A stretch of 64,000 bases of DNA from Sphingobacterium sp. (GTDB lineage: Bacteria > Bacteroidota > Bacteroidia > Sphingobacteriales > Sphingobacteriaceae), in NCBI GenBank assembly GCA_031253985.1, contig JAIRVH010000183.1:17631-81630 (forward strand). The letters run 5' to 3'. This document shows positions 7,349 to 15,116 of this stretch, piece by piece. The translations under genes were made by a program, and so were the position numbers. Every line of letters begins with the position of its first letter. Position 1 is the first letter of the stretch. Under the pieces are notes generated by a model that had not been told where the DNA came from, ran no database searches, and saw nothing but the letters and a program-made list of their open reading frames with translations.

Positions 7349-7987
7349 TTAAGCAAGGGCGCGAATATCTTTAATCTCCAATATGTTCTTAACATCATCG
7401 CTTTCCACGGCATGTATCATGGCGCGTCCGACTTCATGTAGGGAAAGTACTGATGAAGGGGCAAAAAACTTGATGATTTTGGCAACAAAAGCAAAGGGAT
7501 TGGCATGTTTTTGCCCCGCAACGGTTGTCATTGCTCCCGGCCTAAAGTTATACTCCTTTTTGAACGGCAACTTTGCCAGCTCATTCTCAGTCTTTCCTTT
7601 CACTCTTGCCCACATGACCTTGCCTTGCTCCGTGCTATCCGTACTCCCTCCTGAGACATAAATAAAGCTGATGGCTGGATTAATCTCCAAAAGGGACTTT
7701 GCAAAAGCCATTGTCGTATCATAAGTGATATATCGGTACTTGCCCTCTTTCATCCCTATCGAACTGACACCAGCACAATAAAAACAGGCATCGTAGCCAG
7801 CAATTGCATCTCTAAATCCAGCAAGTTTAGTAAAATCTTCTACCAAAAGTTCCTTCAATTTAGGATGTTGAATAGCCGCAGTACGACGCGAAATGCTCAG
7901 CACAGCTGTTACCTTATCGTTTTGGAGGCATTCCAATAAAACGCCTTCGCCAACCATTCCGGTGGCTCCTGTTATGATTACTTTCAT
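7349..7987 (-). CDS. NAD(P)-binding Rossmann-fold oxidoreductase-like protein
   Basis: The 212-residue protein begins with the dinucleotide-binding motif VIITGATGMVGEGVL (residues 3-17) and continues with SISRR after the second strand, which favours NADP. Later segments (YDACFYCAG, FIYVSGGSTDS, FRPGAMT) are typical of atypical short-chain dehydrogenase or NmrA/HTATIP2-like proteins. The usual YxxxK is not evident; MWARVKGKTENEL occupies that place, with Lys but not Tyr in register. Substrate is unknown. Downstream of the antiporter gene (8053-9630), 65 bases apart on the same strand, so possibly co-transcribed. Confidence 0.78.
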   Translation of the reverse strand: MKVIITGATGMVGEGVLLECLQNDKVTAVLSISRRTAAIQHPKLKELLVEDFTKLAGFRDAIAGYDACFYCAGVSSIGMKEGKYRYITYDTTMAFAKSLLEINPAISFIYVSGGSTDSTEQGKVMWARVKGKTENELAKLPFKKEYNFRPGAMTTVAGQKHANPFAFVAKIIKFFAPSSVLSLHEVGRAMIHAVESDDVKNILEIKDIRALA

Positions 7988-8052
7988 ATTTTATCGCTTC
8001 CCCCCTCGGAGGCTTTAGTTATATATCAGATATTATCGTTTCCACTAAGTCA

Positions 8053-9630
8053 TTATATCCGCCGCAATCGCTCTTCTTCCAGATCCAGCTGATATAACTG
8101 CGAACGAACAAGTCCCTCATCAATGGTTGACTCGCAGTTTAATTTCTGAAGGTATTCTCGCTGCACATCCAAAAGCTCCATAAATATCTCTTTCGTTTTT
8201 TCGTTCATCCAGGAATCATCTGCCGCATTTACTTTTTCCTCCCAATGTTTCAAAATTCGGTCCATTACATCACGGTTATGCAGTTCTTTTTCATGTTTAT
8301 CCTTTAGAAATTGGTAAACATGATGTTTCAACCCCTGTTTCATACGGCGGCGAACTTCCTCTTCGGGTTCCTCTTCAAAGGAATCAAATAGTTTTGTCCG
8401 CCTGATCAGGTAGGGCAACGTAAGCCCCTGCACCAGCAGCGTGGACAGAATCACCACAAAGGTGATAAATAGGATCAGGTTTCGCTGCGGAACGGCCACA
8501 CCGTTCATAACGACGGGAATAGAAAGTGCCGCGGCCAGTGAAACCACTCCCCGCATGCCGGTCCAGCCCAATAATAGGGGCATTAGAAAACGTTGTTTAA
8601 GCGACCGCGACCGTGGGGCTACAGTAGGGCGGAAAATTAGGGTAGCAATCATAGCCGCATACGAGCTGATGATACGGGCAAGGATCAATACTGCTGTTAC
8701 CAAAAGACCGTACACTATTGCCTCCCGGAGCGAGGTACCATTGGAACGCAAACCATCAACAATCTCTGGAAGATCTAATCCGATAATAAAAAATACAATA
8801 CCATTGAGGATGAATACAAAACTCTCCCAAACACTTAAACCACGCACCCGGCTCGTGCTATTGAGGAATGTCAACCGCTGACCAGACATCAATAGACCAC
8901 CCGCAACAACAGCCAATACCCCTGAGCTGTGGAACTGTTCTGCGATCCAATACATAAAATAGGGTTCTATCAAGGTAAGGGCAATGTCCGATGGCGCATC
9001 TGTCGGTAGGCGTTTGTGTGCCTGAATAAAGAACCATCCCAATAAGAGGCCAATCCCCACCCCACCGACAAGCATCCAGATAAAGGATACTGCGGCTTGT
9101 CCCCATACAAATTGCCCTGTTCCCACAGCAATAAGGGCAAAACGGACAATGATCAATGAAGATGCATCATTTAAGAGGCTTTCGCCCTCCAGGATAGCCG
9201 AAGTTGTTTTGGGAACTTTCACAAATTTCATAATAGCCCCCGTACTGACGGCATCCGGCGGCGAAACGATACCCCCAAGCAGAAAACCTAGCGCAAGTGT
9301 AAATCCCGGAATATAATAATTGGCTACCACCGCAACGGAAAGCGCAGTAAAAAACACGACTAAAAAGGCAAAACTCCCGATTATACGCCACCACTTCTTC
9401 ATCTCCTTAAACGAAATAGACCAGGAAGCCTCGCAGAGCAATGGTGGTAAAAAAATGAGGAAGATGACATCCGGGTCGATCGTTACTACAGGCAAAGTAG
9501 GAATAAAACTGATCAATAGTCCCGCCAGAACCAAGAGAATTGGATAGGCTATCCTAAGTTTGGTTGCCCACATTTCGATCAATACGATGATCGCGATCAT
9601 CGCGATAAATAAAGGAAACAAGCTATGCAT
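8053..9630 (-). CDS. Na+/H+ antiporter, CPA1 family
   Basis: The 525-residue product has about twelve hydrophobic segments up to residue ~410 and a charged cytosolic tail of ~115 residues. Family signatures are present: LIFLPPLLCEASW near residue 60, GGIVSPPDAVSTGAI near 125, and the ion-binding helix ESLLNDASSLIIVRFAL near 150 with the ND pair. The membrane protein exchanges Na+ (or K+) for H+ and helps pH and sodium balance. ATG at 9630; divergent from the 9803 gene over 172 bases that contain three CTGTACC repeats. The tail (REYLQKLNCESTIDEGLV) may be regulatory. Confidence 0.9.
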   Translation of the reverse strand: MHSLFPLFIAMIAIIVLIEMWATKLRIAYPILLVLAGLLISFIPTLPVVTIDPDVIFLIFLPPLLCEASWSISFKEMKKWWRIIGSFAFLVVFFTALSVAVVANYYIPGFTLALGFLLGGIVSPPDAVSTGAIMKFVKVPKTTSAILEGESLLNDASSLIIVRFALIAVGTGQFVWGQAAVSFIWMLVGGVGIGLLLGWFFIQAHKRLPTDAPSDIALTLIEPYFMYWIAEQFHSSGVLAVVAGGLLMSGQRLTFLNSTSRVRGLSVWESFVFILNGIVFFIIGLDLPEIVDGLRSNGTSLREAIVYGLLVTAVLILARIISSYAAMIATLIFRPTVAPRSRSLKQRFLMPLLLGWTGMRGVVSLAAALSIPVVMNGVAVPQRNLILFITFVVILSTLLVQGLTLPYLIRRTKLFDSFEEEPEEEVRRRMKQGLKHHVYQFLKDKHEKELHNRDVMDRILKHWEEKVNAADDSWMNEKTKEIFMELLDVQREYLQKLNCESTIDEGLVRSQLYQLDLEEERLRRI

Positions 9631-9723
9631 ACTGCTTTATAATTTATGGTCCTGAGATATCCTTTTTTTATTGTAAATATCTCAAATGGAAATTAAAAAA
9701 ACTCTTGGTCATCCTTTTTTTTT

Positions 9724-9772
9724 CTGTACCCCTGTTTTGACAACACTCTGTACCTAAACAGCATCCTGTACC
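9724..9772. promoter_or_regulatory. Triple CTGTACC repeat, likely MocR operator
   Basis: CTGTACC occurs at 9724-9730, 9748-9754 and 9766-9772, all in one orientation, 24 and 18 bases apart, ending 31 bases before the ATG at 9803. MocR/PdxR-type regulators commonly bind direct repeats, and a MocR gene lies in this very unit (10177). Binding is inferred. Confidence 0.5.
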
Positions 9773-9802
9773 CTTCTTAAATTAGCAAAAAGATTTATCC
9801 TT

Positions 9803-10174
9803 ATGGCGACAACTGCAAATCAACCGTATCTGATCAGACAAGTGGATCTTTCTGATTTAGCGCTTATCAAAGAAATGCTCAACAAGAAACAGATAGATAC
9901 AGCCACTATAGGCATGCCCTTTATGGTGCTCGATCACTGCAATCAATTAACAGCCGTTTCGTTCGTAACCACCTGTAAAAAGAACCGTTTATCGATCGAA
10001 ATCACCTACGAAGTGCCTATTTCGGACACGCTTTCCAAATTATTCATGGACAAAGCACAATTCTTTTTCGAGCACCAACTGATGGAGATGTTTGGTTCAG
10101 AAGAATCGCTCCGAAAAGGAGTGCATCGATATAACAACTGGTTAAATCAAAACAGAAACAGTAAATTAGCATAA
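9803..10174 (+). CDS. Small unrecognised protein paired with MocR regulator
   Basis: The 123-residue protein has no signal peptide or membrane segment. It starts YLIRQVDLSDLALIKEML and alternates strands and helices (MPFMVLDHCNQLTAVSFVTT, then RLSIEITYEVP) in a way that weakly recalls the N-terminal half of a GNAT acetyltransferase, without the acetyl-CoA loop. I cannot name a family. Its stop and the MocR start are separated by 2 bases, so the two are almost certainly co-translated, and the CTGTACC repeats upstream suggest autoregulation of both. Confidence 0.7.
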   Translation: MATTANQPYLIRQVDLSDLALIKEMLNKKQIDTATIGMPFMVLDHCNQLTAVSFVTTCKKNRLSIEITYEVPISDTLSKLFMDKAQFFFEHQLMEMFGSEESLRKGVHRYNNWLNQNRNSKLA

Positions 10175-10176
10175 GG

Positions 10177-11592
10177 ATGGAACAGCAACTTTTATATAAG
10201 AAAATAGCCAATATTGTCGAGAATCAGATAAAAAATGGATCTCTGGCCTACGGAGACCGTTTGCCTTCTGTCCGAAGTGCCCAAAAATTATACAATGTAA
10301 GTTTAAATACAGCGAAGAGCGCCTATATGGAACTGGAAAGCAGATCACTTATTGAATCGCGTCCAAAGTCAGGCTTTTTCGTCAGCCAGTCCGGGCTTCG
10401 CCGAATGGCTATTCCTTCTACTTCCACATTTAAAATCGACGAAAAGAAACAGGATCCTGCCGCATTGATCGATAAGGTATTCCATTCACTGGAAGACAAA
10501 GAAATTACGCGTTTTTCACTTGGTTTACCCGACCCTTCTTTGCTCCCGATTCAAAAACTAAATCGCTGTATTATAGAATCTGTACATGAATTACATGATT
10601 ATGGGGATCAGTACGGACAGGTACAGGGAAGTCCCAGCCTACGGAAAGAAATCGCAAAATGGTCGTTGGTACTTGAAGGAAAAATAAGTGACGATAACCT
10701 CATTATCACATCTGGTGCCATGAATGCCATCTACAGCTGTCTCCGTGCTGTTACGAAGCCTGGCGACACCGTAGCTGTGGAAAGCCCCCTTTATTTTGGT
10801 TTTATTCAGGCGTTTCAATTGCTGGGCCTCAAAACTATCGAGATTCCGACTCACCCTATTACGGGTATTGAGCTGGATGCCCTAAAAAAGGTCATTCACA
10901 AAATTGACGTCTGCTGTTTTGTTTCCAACTTCAGCAATCCATTGGGTGCACTCATGCCCGAAGAGCATAAAAGAGAGCTTGTCAAACTGCTCGCCCATCA
11001 CCATATTCCATTGATCGAAGATGACCTGTATGGGAATATCTATTTCGGCGCATCACGCCCCAAACCCTGCAAATATTTCGATGAGGAAGGGCTGGTCATG
11101 TGGTGTGGATCATTTACCAAGGTATTGGCGCCAAGTTTTCGGCTCGGATGGGTGGAACCGGGGCAATACAAGGATAAGATCCTAAAACAAAAACTCATAC
11201 AGACGATTTCACAGCCGGCTATTTATCAGGAAGCGGTTTCGAAATTCCTACAGATCGGCCGGTACGACCATCACCTCAACAGCTTTCGAAAAAAACTATA
11301 CAGCAACTACATAAATTTTAGAAACAGTATCGAAGCGCATTTTCCCGAAAACACAAAAATGTCCCAGCCTGAGGGCGGATTTGTACTTTGGCTAGAACTG
11401 GACCCAAAAATTGACTCGACTGTACTCTATGATTATGCCCTCAAACAAAAATTGAGCTTTGCCCCAGGAAGGATGTTTACGCAGCATGATCAGTTCAAGA
11501 ACTGTATTCGGCTCAATTATGCGGTAAACTGGAACGAAAAGACAGCTCAGGATCTGATGCGCCTTGGACGATTTTTCAAAGCTGTATTGTAA
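10177..11592 (+). CDS. MocR-type regulator: GntR HTH fused to aminotransferase domain
   Basis: Residues 1-70 form a GntR winged helix (YGDRLPSVRSAQKLYNVSLN, then SRSLIESRPKSGFFV). Residues ~110-470 form a class I aminotransferase fold, with the motif FSNPLG, the Asp-containing EDDLYGN, and the PLP lysine Lys315 in GSFTKVLAPSFRLGW. At 471 residues it has the full length of the family. MocR proteins bind PLP-linked amino compounds and control vitamin B6, amino acid or transporter genes; the ligand here is unknown. It follows the 9803 gene by 2 bases. Alternative reading as a plain aminotransferase is unlikely given the intact HTH. Confidence 0.92.
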   Translation: MEQQLLYKKIANIVENQIKNGSLAYGDRLPSVRSAQKLYNVSLNTAKSAYMELESRSLIESRPKSGFFVSQSGLRRMAIPSTSTFKIDEKKQDPAALIDKVFHSLEDKEITRFSLGLPDPSLLPIQKLNRCIIESVHELHDYGDQYGQVQGSPSLRKEIAKWSLVLEGKISDDNLIITSGAMNAIYSCLRAVTKPGDTVAVESPLYFGFIQAFQLLGLKTIEIPTHPITGIELDALKKVIHKIDVCCFVSNFSNPLGALMPEEHKRELVKLLAHHHIPLIEDDLYGNIYFGASRPKPCKYFDEEGLVMWCGSFTKVLAPSFRLGWVEPGQYKDKILKQKLIQTISQPAIYQEAVSKFLQIGRYDHHLNSFRKKLYSNYINFRNSIEAHFPENTKMSQPEGGFVLWLELDPKIDSTVLYDYALKQKLSFAPGRMFTQHDQFKNCIRLNYAVNWNEKTAQDLMRLGRFFKAVL

Positions 11593-11597
11593 TAAAA

Positions 11598-12371
11598 TCA
11601 ATTCCAGTCTATTTCATTGTCAACAGGCTGAATAGGTGGCGGGATTCCTTTAGAGACTTCTTTCGGAAAAATAACTCTTTTCCCATCGCGGATCAGCATG
11701 GCATCAAACACTTCTCCGGTCATCAATGTGCTATCGTTGGATAAGAATTGGTCAGTGCCATCAGGGGTTGTCAGCCATGATCTAACCGTAACCAAACAAA
11801 GGATCACTGCATTTTCACTGCCTTGAAGCGGAAAAAATATAGAACGGTCCTCGCGGGGATGATCGCTCAATAGCTCAAGATCTTTACTGGCATGGATAAC
11901 CATATCATTCTGCTCATTGACCTGAATTACGATACAGTACATTTTGATCAGGAGTTTAACCAATCTCTCCTGAACATTCCTGAAATGATGTAAGCTCCGC
12001 AATGAAATCCGCATTTCAAGACTATTTTTTTCTTCATTAAACTCCGCCACCGGTGCATTCATAAAGAACCTTCCCAAACTCGTCTTTAAAGAAAACCGAA
12101 ATCCTTTCAATGGGGATACATCGCCATACCCCAATCGGAGACTCCCCAAATCATGTATCGTATCATTGCGTACTGCTTTATACAAAGCACCCTGCAGCCG
12201 GATATAGGTAGAGCGATTGCAAGCTATTTGCTGGATCACTTTCAGCATATCGTACAAGCGGCTAGACAACCTGTTATTGTACGCAAAATCACAACCAGTC
12301 AGCTTGCTGTACGCACTTACATTGTAATCACTGCGATGCTTTCTTTTTGGTTTCCCGGAAAAACTGGACAT
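11598..12371 (-). CDS. Unrecognised 257-residue protein
   Basis: No family recognised. The N-terminus is basic (GKPKRKHRSDYN), followed by a helical stretch (RLSSRLYDMLKVIQQIACN), a beta-rich middle with regular alternation (FRFSLKTSLGRFFMNAPVAE, then SLEMRISLRSL), and a C-terminal tail of short prolines. No signal peptide or membrane segment. It is convergent with the MocR gene (5-base gap), so it is transcribed alone. An array of five 10-bp G-rich repeats lies about 60 bases upstream of its ATG. Base composition is similar to its neighbours. Confidence 0.65.
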   Translation of the reverse strand: MSSFSGKPKRKHRSDYNVSAYSKLTGCDFAYNNRLSSRLYDMLKVIQQIACNRSTYIRLQGALYKAVRNDTIHDLGSLRLGYGDVSPLKGFRFSLKTSLGRFFMNAPVAEFNEEKNSLEMRISLRSLHHFRNVQERLVKLLIKMYCIVIQVNEQNDMVIHASKDLELLSDHPREDRSIFFPLQGSENAVILCLVTVRSWLTTPDGTDQFLSNDSTLMTGEVFDAMLIRDGKRVIFPKEVSKGIPPPIQPVDNEIDWN

Positions 12372-12432
12372 ATATTTATCCCATTGGTTATATTTAAAAA
12401 TACAACAATAATTCTATTTATACAAGAAAACT

Positions 12433-12476
12433 CCCCTCAAGTCCCCTAAACTCCCTTCGAGTCCCCTAAAGTCCCC
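12433..12476. repeat. Five-fold 10-bp tandem repeat, C-rich on plus strand
   Basis: Runs of C begin at 12433, 12443, 12453, 12463 and 12473, exactly 10 bases apart; the unit is roughly TCCCCTNAAN, with one unit reduced to three C. On the minus strand this gives five G runs (4,4,3,4,4), enough for a G-quadruplex, upstream of the gene at 11598-12371. Confidence 0.75.
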
Positions 12477-12740
12477 ACATCATTCGACAACGCTTCGCAT
12501 CCGCTCCGGGGCAGGCTCGGGACTGAGTCTAGTCTACTTCGTCCCTTGTTCGGCTAAGCTTCGGCTGATGCTCGGCAACAACGCGAACAAGAGGCAAACC
12601 ATAGTCAACGGAGAGGCGAAGCAATCTCCTACCTGTACATAAGGAATACCGAAGAATTACCGAACGCTGCCCGACGCTTTACCGAGCGGGCTTAACATAG
12701 AAAATGGTACCTTAATAGTGCTTTAGCTGTGCTACAATAT
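12477..12740. other. Non-coding stretch with one clear hairpin
   Basis: No gene seen on either strand. The stretch is richer in G+C than the surroundings and repeats short pieces such as TTCGGCT and CTCGG. The 8-mers CTTGTTCG (12545-12552) and CGAACAAG (12584-12591) pair perfectly around a 31-base loop that itself contains TCGGC repeats. A small RNA is possible but unproven. Confidence 0.35.
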
Positions 12741-12769
12741 ACCAAGGGCGCCTTGTGGGCGCCCTTGGT
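12741..12769. terminator. Strong bidirectional hairpin after PepSY gene
   Basis: Perfect 12-base arms ACCAAGGGCGCC (12741-12752) and its complement (12758-12769) surround the loop TTGTG. It lies 46 bases beyond the stop of the PepSY gene and probably ends the iron operon transcript. The T tract is weak on both sides. Confidence 0.65.
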
Positions 12770-12815
12770 ATTAAAAACGAAGTAAATTTACTTCACAGAG
12801 AGAAAAGAATCCTTG

Positions 12816-14459
12816 TTAACGAATTGTCTCAAAGAATTTTTTAGTCTTGTTATAGGCAAATACCCCGATTATACCGATCATCAGCCATAAAAAGTCGACG
12901 GCAAAAATATCCTGCTGTCCATTGCGAAATGTATCCCAGATCCAATTACCGGTCATAAAACCATTGACAAGCGGAATAAAAAAGGCCAATATGCTTCCGA
13001 CCAACAATGTTTCCCGATTAGTTCTCCGAATGCTTCTGCGGACAATATAATAGAGTGAGAATACAAGCCAGCTGTAAAAATATACCCGGTATATAAAGTC
13101 CTGATTGACCGCTGGACTCAATTTAATAGCAATGAAAGTCAAGGCTGTGACAGGCAGCATCGTCAGACATATGGCGGTAAAGACATTGGCTGCCCAAAAA
13201 TTGAATTTCCGTTTTCTCGGGATCACGTTGTTTTTATCGCGTGCAACCAACCAGATCAAAATACCCGAGATAATGACCAAACAGCCCATAACCCCTAAAA
13301 TAAAGTATACCATCTTGAGCGGATAGCCACCATAGTCGCCATAATGCAGGCGATACAAGAGACTCCGCACACCATCGCCATAAGTTCCATCACTGAGCGG
13401 AGATTTCTCAACAACAACCTTATTGTCTGCCACCTTAACGGATAGCACACCTGATCCCGCAAAGCTTTTATTGAAATGCGGCTCCAGTTCCATGACAACA
13501 TGCATATTGGAATCCGCATAGTTTTTGATCGTGATCCGCTTAAAATCTGCATCAGGCCATTTATATTTCGCCTGATCCAAAAATGGAGCAATTTTTACGT
13601 CTGTATTTAAGGGCTTATAAGTATACGGAAAATCTGTTGCGGCAGTAACACCTATATCCTGATACATTTTTTGCTGATCACCTTCATAAAGCAATTTGCT
13701 TAGAGGCAAAGCCAATACAGCATTGATAATCAAAAACGTACCTGTCACAGCAAAAATAAATTGAAATGGAAAACCGATAACTCCCAAAGCAGTGTGCATA
13801 TCGGTCCATACCGTCTTCCATTTACTGAAGGGTCTGAACACGAAGAAATTTGAGACGATCTTGTCCCAGTGCAGCAATAACCCCGTAATAAGAACAAATA
13901 GGAAAATAAAAGCAGTAATTCCAGCAATAAGATAACCAAATGGGGCTATTCCTACCCGTATTGGCACCTGATTGAGCTGCGCCAGAAAATGTAAACGAAA
14001 CAAGAATTCTCCCATATCGTAATTCTGCACATAGTCTCCCGGCTTTTTATTTGCAAAATTGTAGGTAAAGTTTTTCGAGTCATCATCGCCGCCTCTTCTG
14101 CGGCTGTTCTTTTTTGCCGTTTTCTGCTCTGGCGTTATCTTGGCCAGATTTTCCTTATTTAAGATACTATCATTAGATGCACTCAGGCCTACGTAAGCCG
14201 CGGTCTCTTCCCGGTGCATATAAAAGGTGATATCACGTCCATGAAGATTTGTCTGTCCCTTGAGCGAATCAAGCACACGATCAAAGTTTTGATAGTCTTC
14301 GCGATAGGTCTTATAAGAAGTATTATTCTGCCAGGCAGCAATTTCATTCCTGAAAAATGCAAATGACCCCGCAAAAAATATCACATAGAGAATAGCGCAG
14401 ATAATGATGCCGCTAATGGTATGTGTATTGAAGTAGATATTGTAATTTCGGATATTCAT
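12816..14459 (-). CDS. PepSY-domain transmembrane protein (iron-operon reductase-like)
   Basis: About 547 residues from ATG 14459; a TTG two codons earlier is less likely. An N-terminal membrane helix (TISGIIICAILYVIFFAGSF) is followed by a periplasmic region, then further helices near residues 185-205, 235-260 and 385-405, and a C-terminal cluster of helices. The PepSY_TM layout includes LLHWDKIVSNFFVFRPFSKW, WTDMHTALGVIGFPF and LLYRLHYGDYGGYPLKMVYF, with paired histidines that could hold heme. Such proteins sit beside siderophore receptors and are thought to reduce or release iron at the inner membrane. Last gene of the five-gene operon running from 18362; 6 bases after the 92-residue membrane protein. 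Confidence 0.85.
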   Translation of the reverse strand: MNIRNYNIYFNTHTISGIIICAILYVIFFAGSFAFFRNEIAAWQNNTSYKTYREDYQNFDRVLDSLKGQTNLHGRDITFYMHREETAAYVGLSASNDSILNKENLAKITPEQKTAKKNSRRRGGDDDSKNFTYNFANKKPGDYVQNYDMGEFLFRLHFLAQLNQVPIRVGIAPFGYLIAGITAFIFLFVLITGLLLHWDKIVSNFFVFRPFSKWKTVWTDMHTALGVIGFPFQFIFAVTGTFLIINAVLALPLSKLLYEGDQQKMYQDIGVTAATDFPYTYKPLNTDVKIAPFLDQAKYKWPDADFKRITIKNYADSNMHVVMELEPHFNKSFAGSGVLSVKVADNKVVVEKSPLSDGTYGDGVRSLLYRLHYGDYGGYPLKMVYFILGVMGCLVIISGILIWLVARDKNNVIPRKRKFNFWAANVFTAICLTMLPVTALTFIAIKLSPAVNQDFIYRVYFYSWLVFSLYYIVRRSIRRTNRETLLVGSILAFFIPLVNGFMTGNWIWDTFRNGQQDIFAVDFLWLMIGIIGVFAYNKTKKFFETIR

Positions 14460-14465
14460 GATCAA

Positions 14466-14744
14466 TTACATGTTGAAGAAATAAGGCAGGGAGAAAATTG
14501 CTGCCAGGAGCAAATATATCCCCCATATTTTCCACCCGTTTTTTGCAAGGAAAGCGAGCAATAGCAGTACTGCCCATAACAGATAACCGGTGAAGCACGC
14601 CGTAATGACAACATCCTTTTTCTCAAAAATATGTGTGACCAAGACATGGAAGGCGAGCATGACAACATAGCCGCCGATAAATCCGGCTGTAATTTTCAGG
14701 AATCGCTGAAAGGGCGTGCTGAGGTATTTTTTATTAGCAGGCAT
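14466..14744 (-). CDS. Small membrane protein, DUF3649-like
   Basis: The 92-residue protein has three hydrophobic segments (ITAGFIGGYVVMLAFHVLV, ITACFTGYLLWAVLLLLAFL, IYLLLAAIFSLPYFF) after a basic N-terminus (RFLKITAG). In proteobacterial siderophore operons a small DUF3649 membrane protein occupies the same place before a PepSY gene; the similarity here is of context and topology, and the Pfam name is tentative. Gap to the preceding gene 10 bases, to the PepSY stop-start only 6, so co-translation is likely. Function unknown. Confidence 0.7.
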   Translation of the reverse strand: MPANKKYLSTPFQRFLKITAGFIGGYVVMLAFHVLVTHIFEKKDVVITACFTGYLLWAVLLLLAFLAKNGWKIWGIYLLLAAIFSLPYFFNM

Positions 14745-14754
14745 ATTCTATCGG

Positions 14755-15087
14755 TTAGGAAATCAATAATTCGACACAAAGGCTAAATAAATACAGGCCC
14801 AAAATTGGATATAACTTAAAATAGCGATAAGGATTTAATAATACCACGAGGCTCATCATGCACATGAAATAGGCAAAAAACGCAAAAAAACCGGCTCCAA
14901 AACCTTGCAGATAAAGTATGGCCCCGAATGGAAAAAGCAGCATCACCATGCTCAATGTGCGCACAAACATAGTTTGTGCGCACATTTTTTCAAGCCATTG
15001 TGGTCTAGGGCCAAATTTCACTTTTTTGCTTGTGTTATAAAAAAGATAGGCTCCCATGAGTATAACGATTAACAGTGTACTATACAT
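14755..15087 (-). CDS. Small membrane protein, DUF3325-like
   Basis: The 110-residue product has four hydrophobic segments: residues 1-18, 44-60, 64-85 and 92-108. A basic loop with PRPQWLEK follows the first. Together with the next gene it mirrors the DUF3325-DUF3649-PepSY trio found beside proteobacterial siderophore receptors; the name rests on that parallel and is tentative. It begins 29 bases after the TonB receptor stop on the same strand. Likely an inner-membrane partner of the PepSY protein. Confidence 0.68.
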   Translation of the reverse strand: MYSTLLIVILMGAYLFYNTSKKVKFGPRPQWLEKMCAQTMFVRTLSMVMLLFPFGAILYLQGFGAGFFAFFAYFMCMMSLVVLLNPYRYFKLYPILGLYLFSLCVELLIS

Positions 15088-15116
15088 CGATTCTATAATT
15101 TATCTGGATCGTTTAT

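Noticed and set aside
8441..8881. Plus-strand open frame of 146 codons inside the antiporter gene
   Set aside because: Antisense shadow of a clear membrane transporter; Arg/Thr-rich with no domain.
12477..12740. tRNA or rRNA fragment in the GC-richer gap
   Set aside because: No cloverleaf, CCA end or rRNA-like segment could be found; the repeats of TCGGC do not form tRNA arms.
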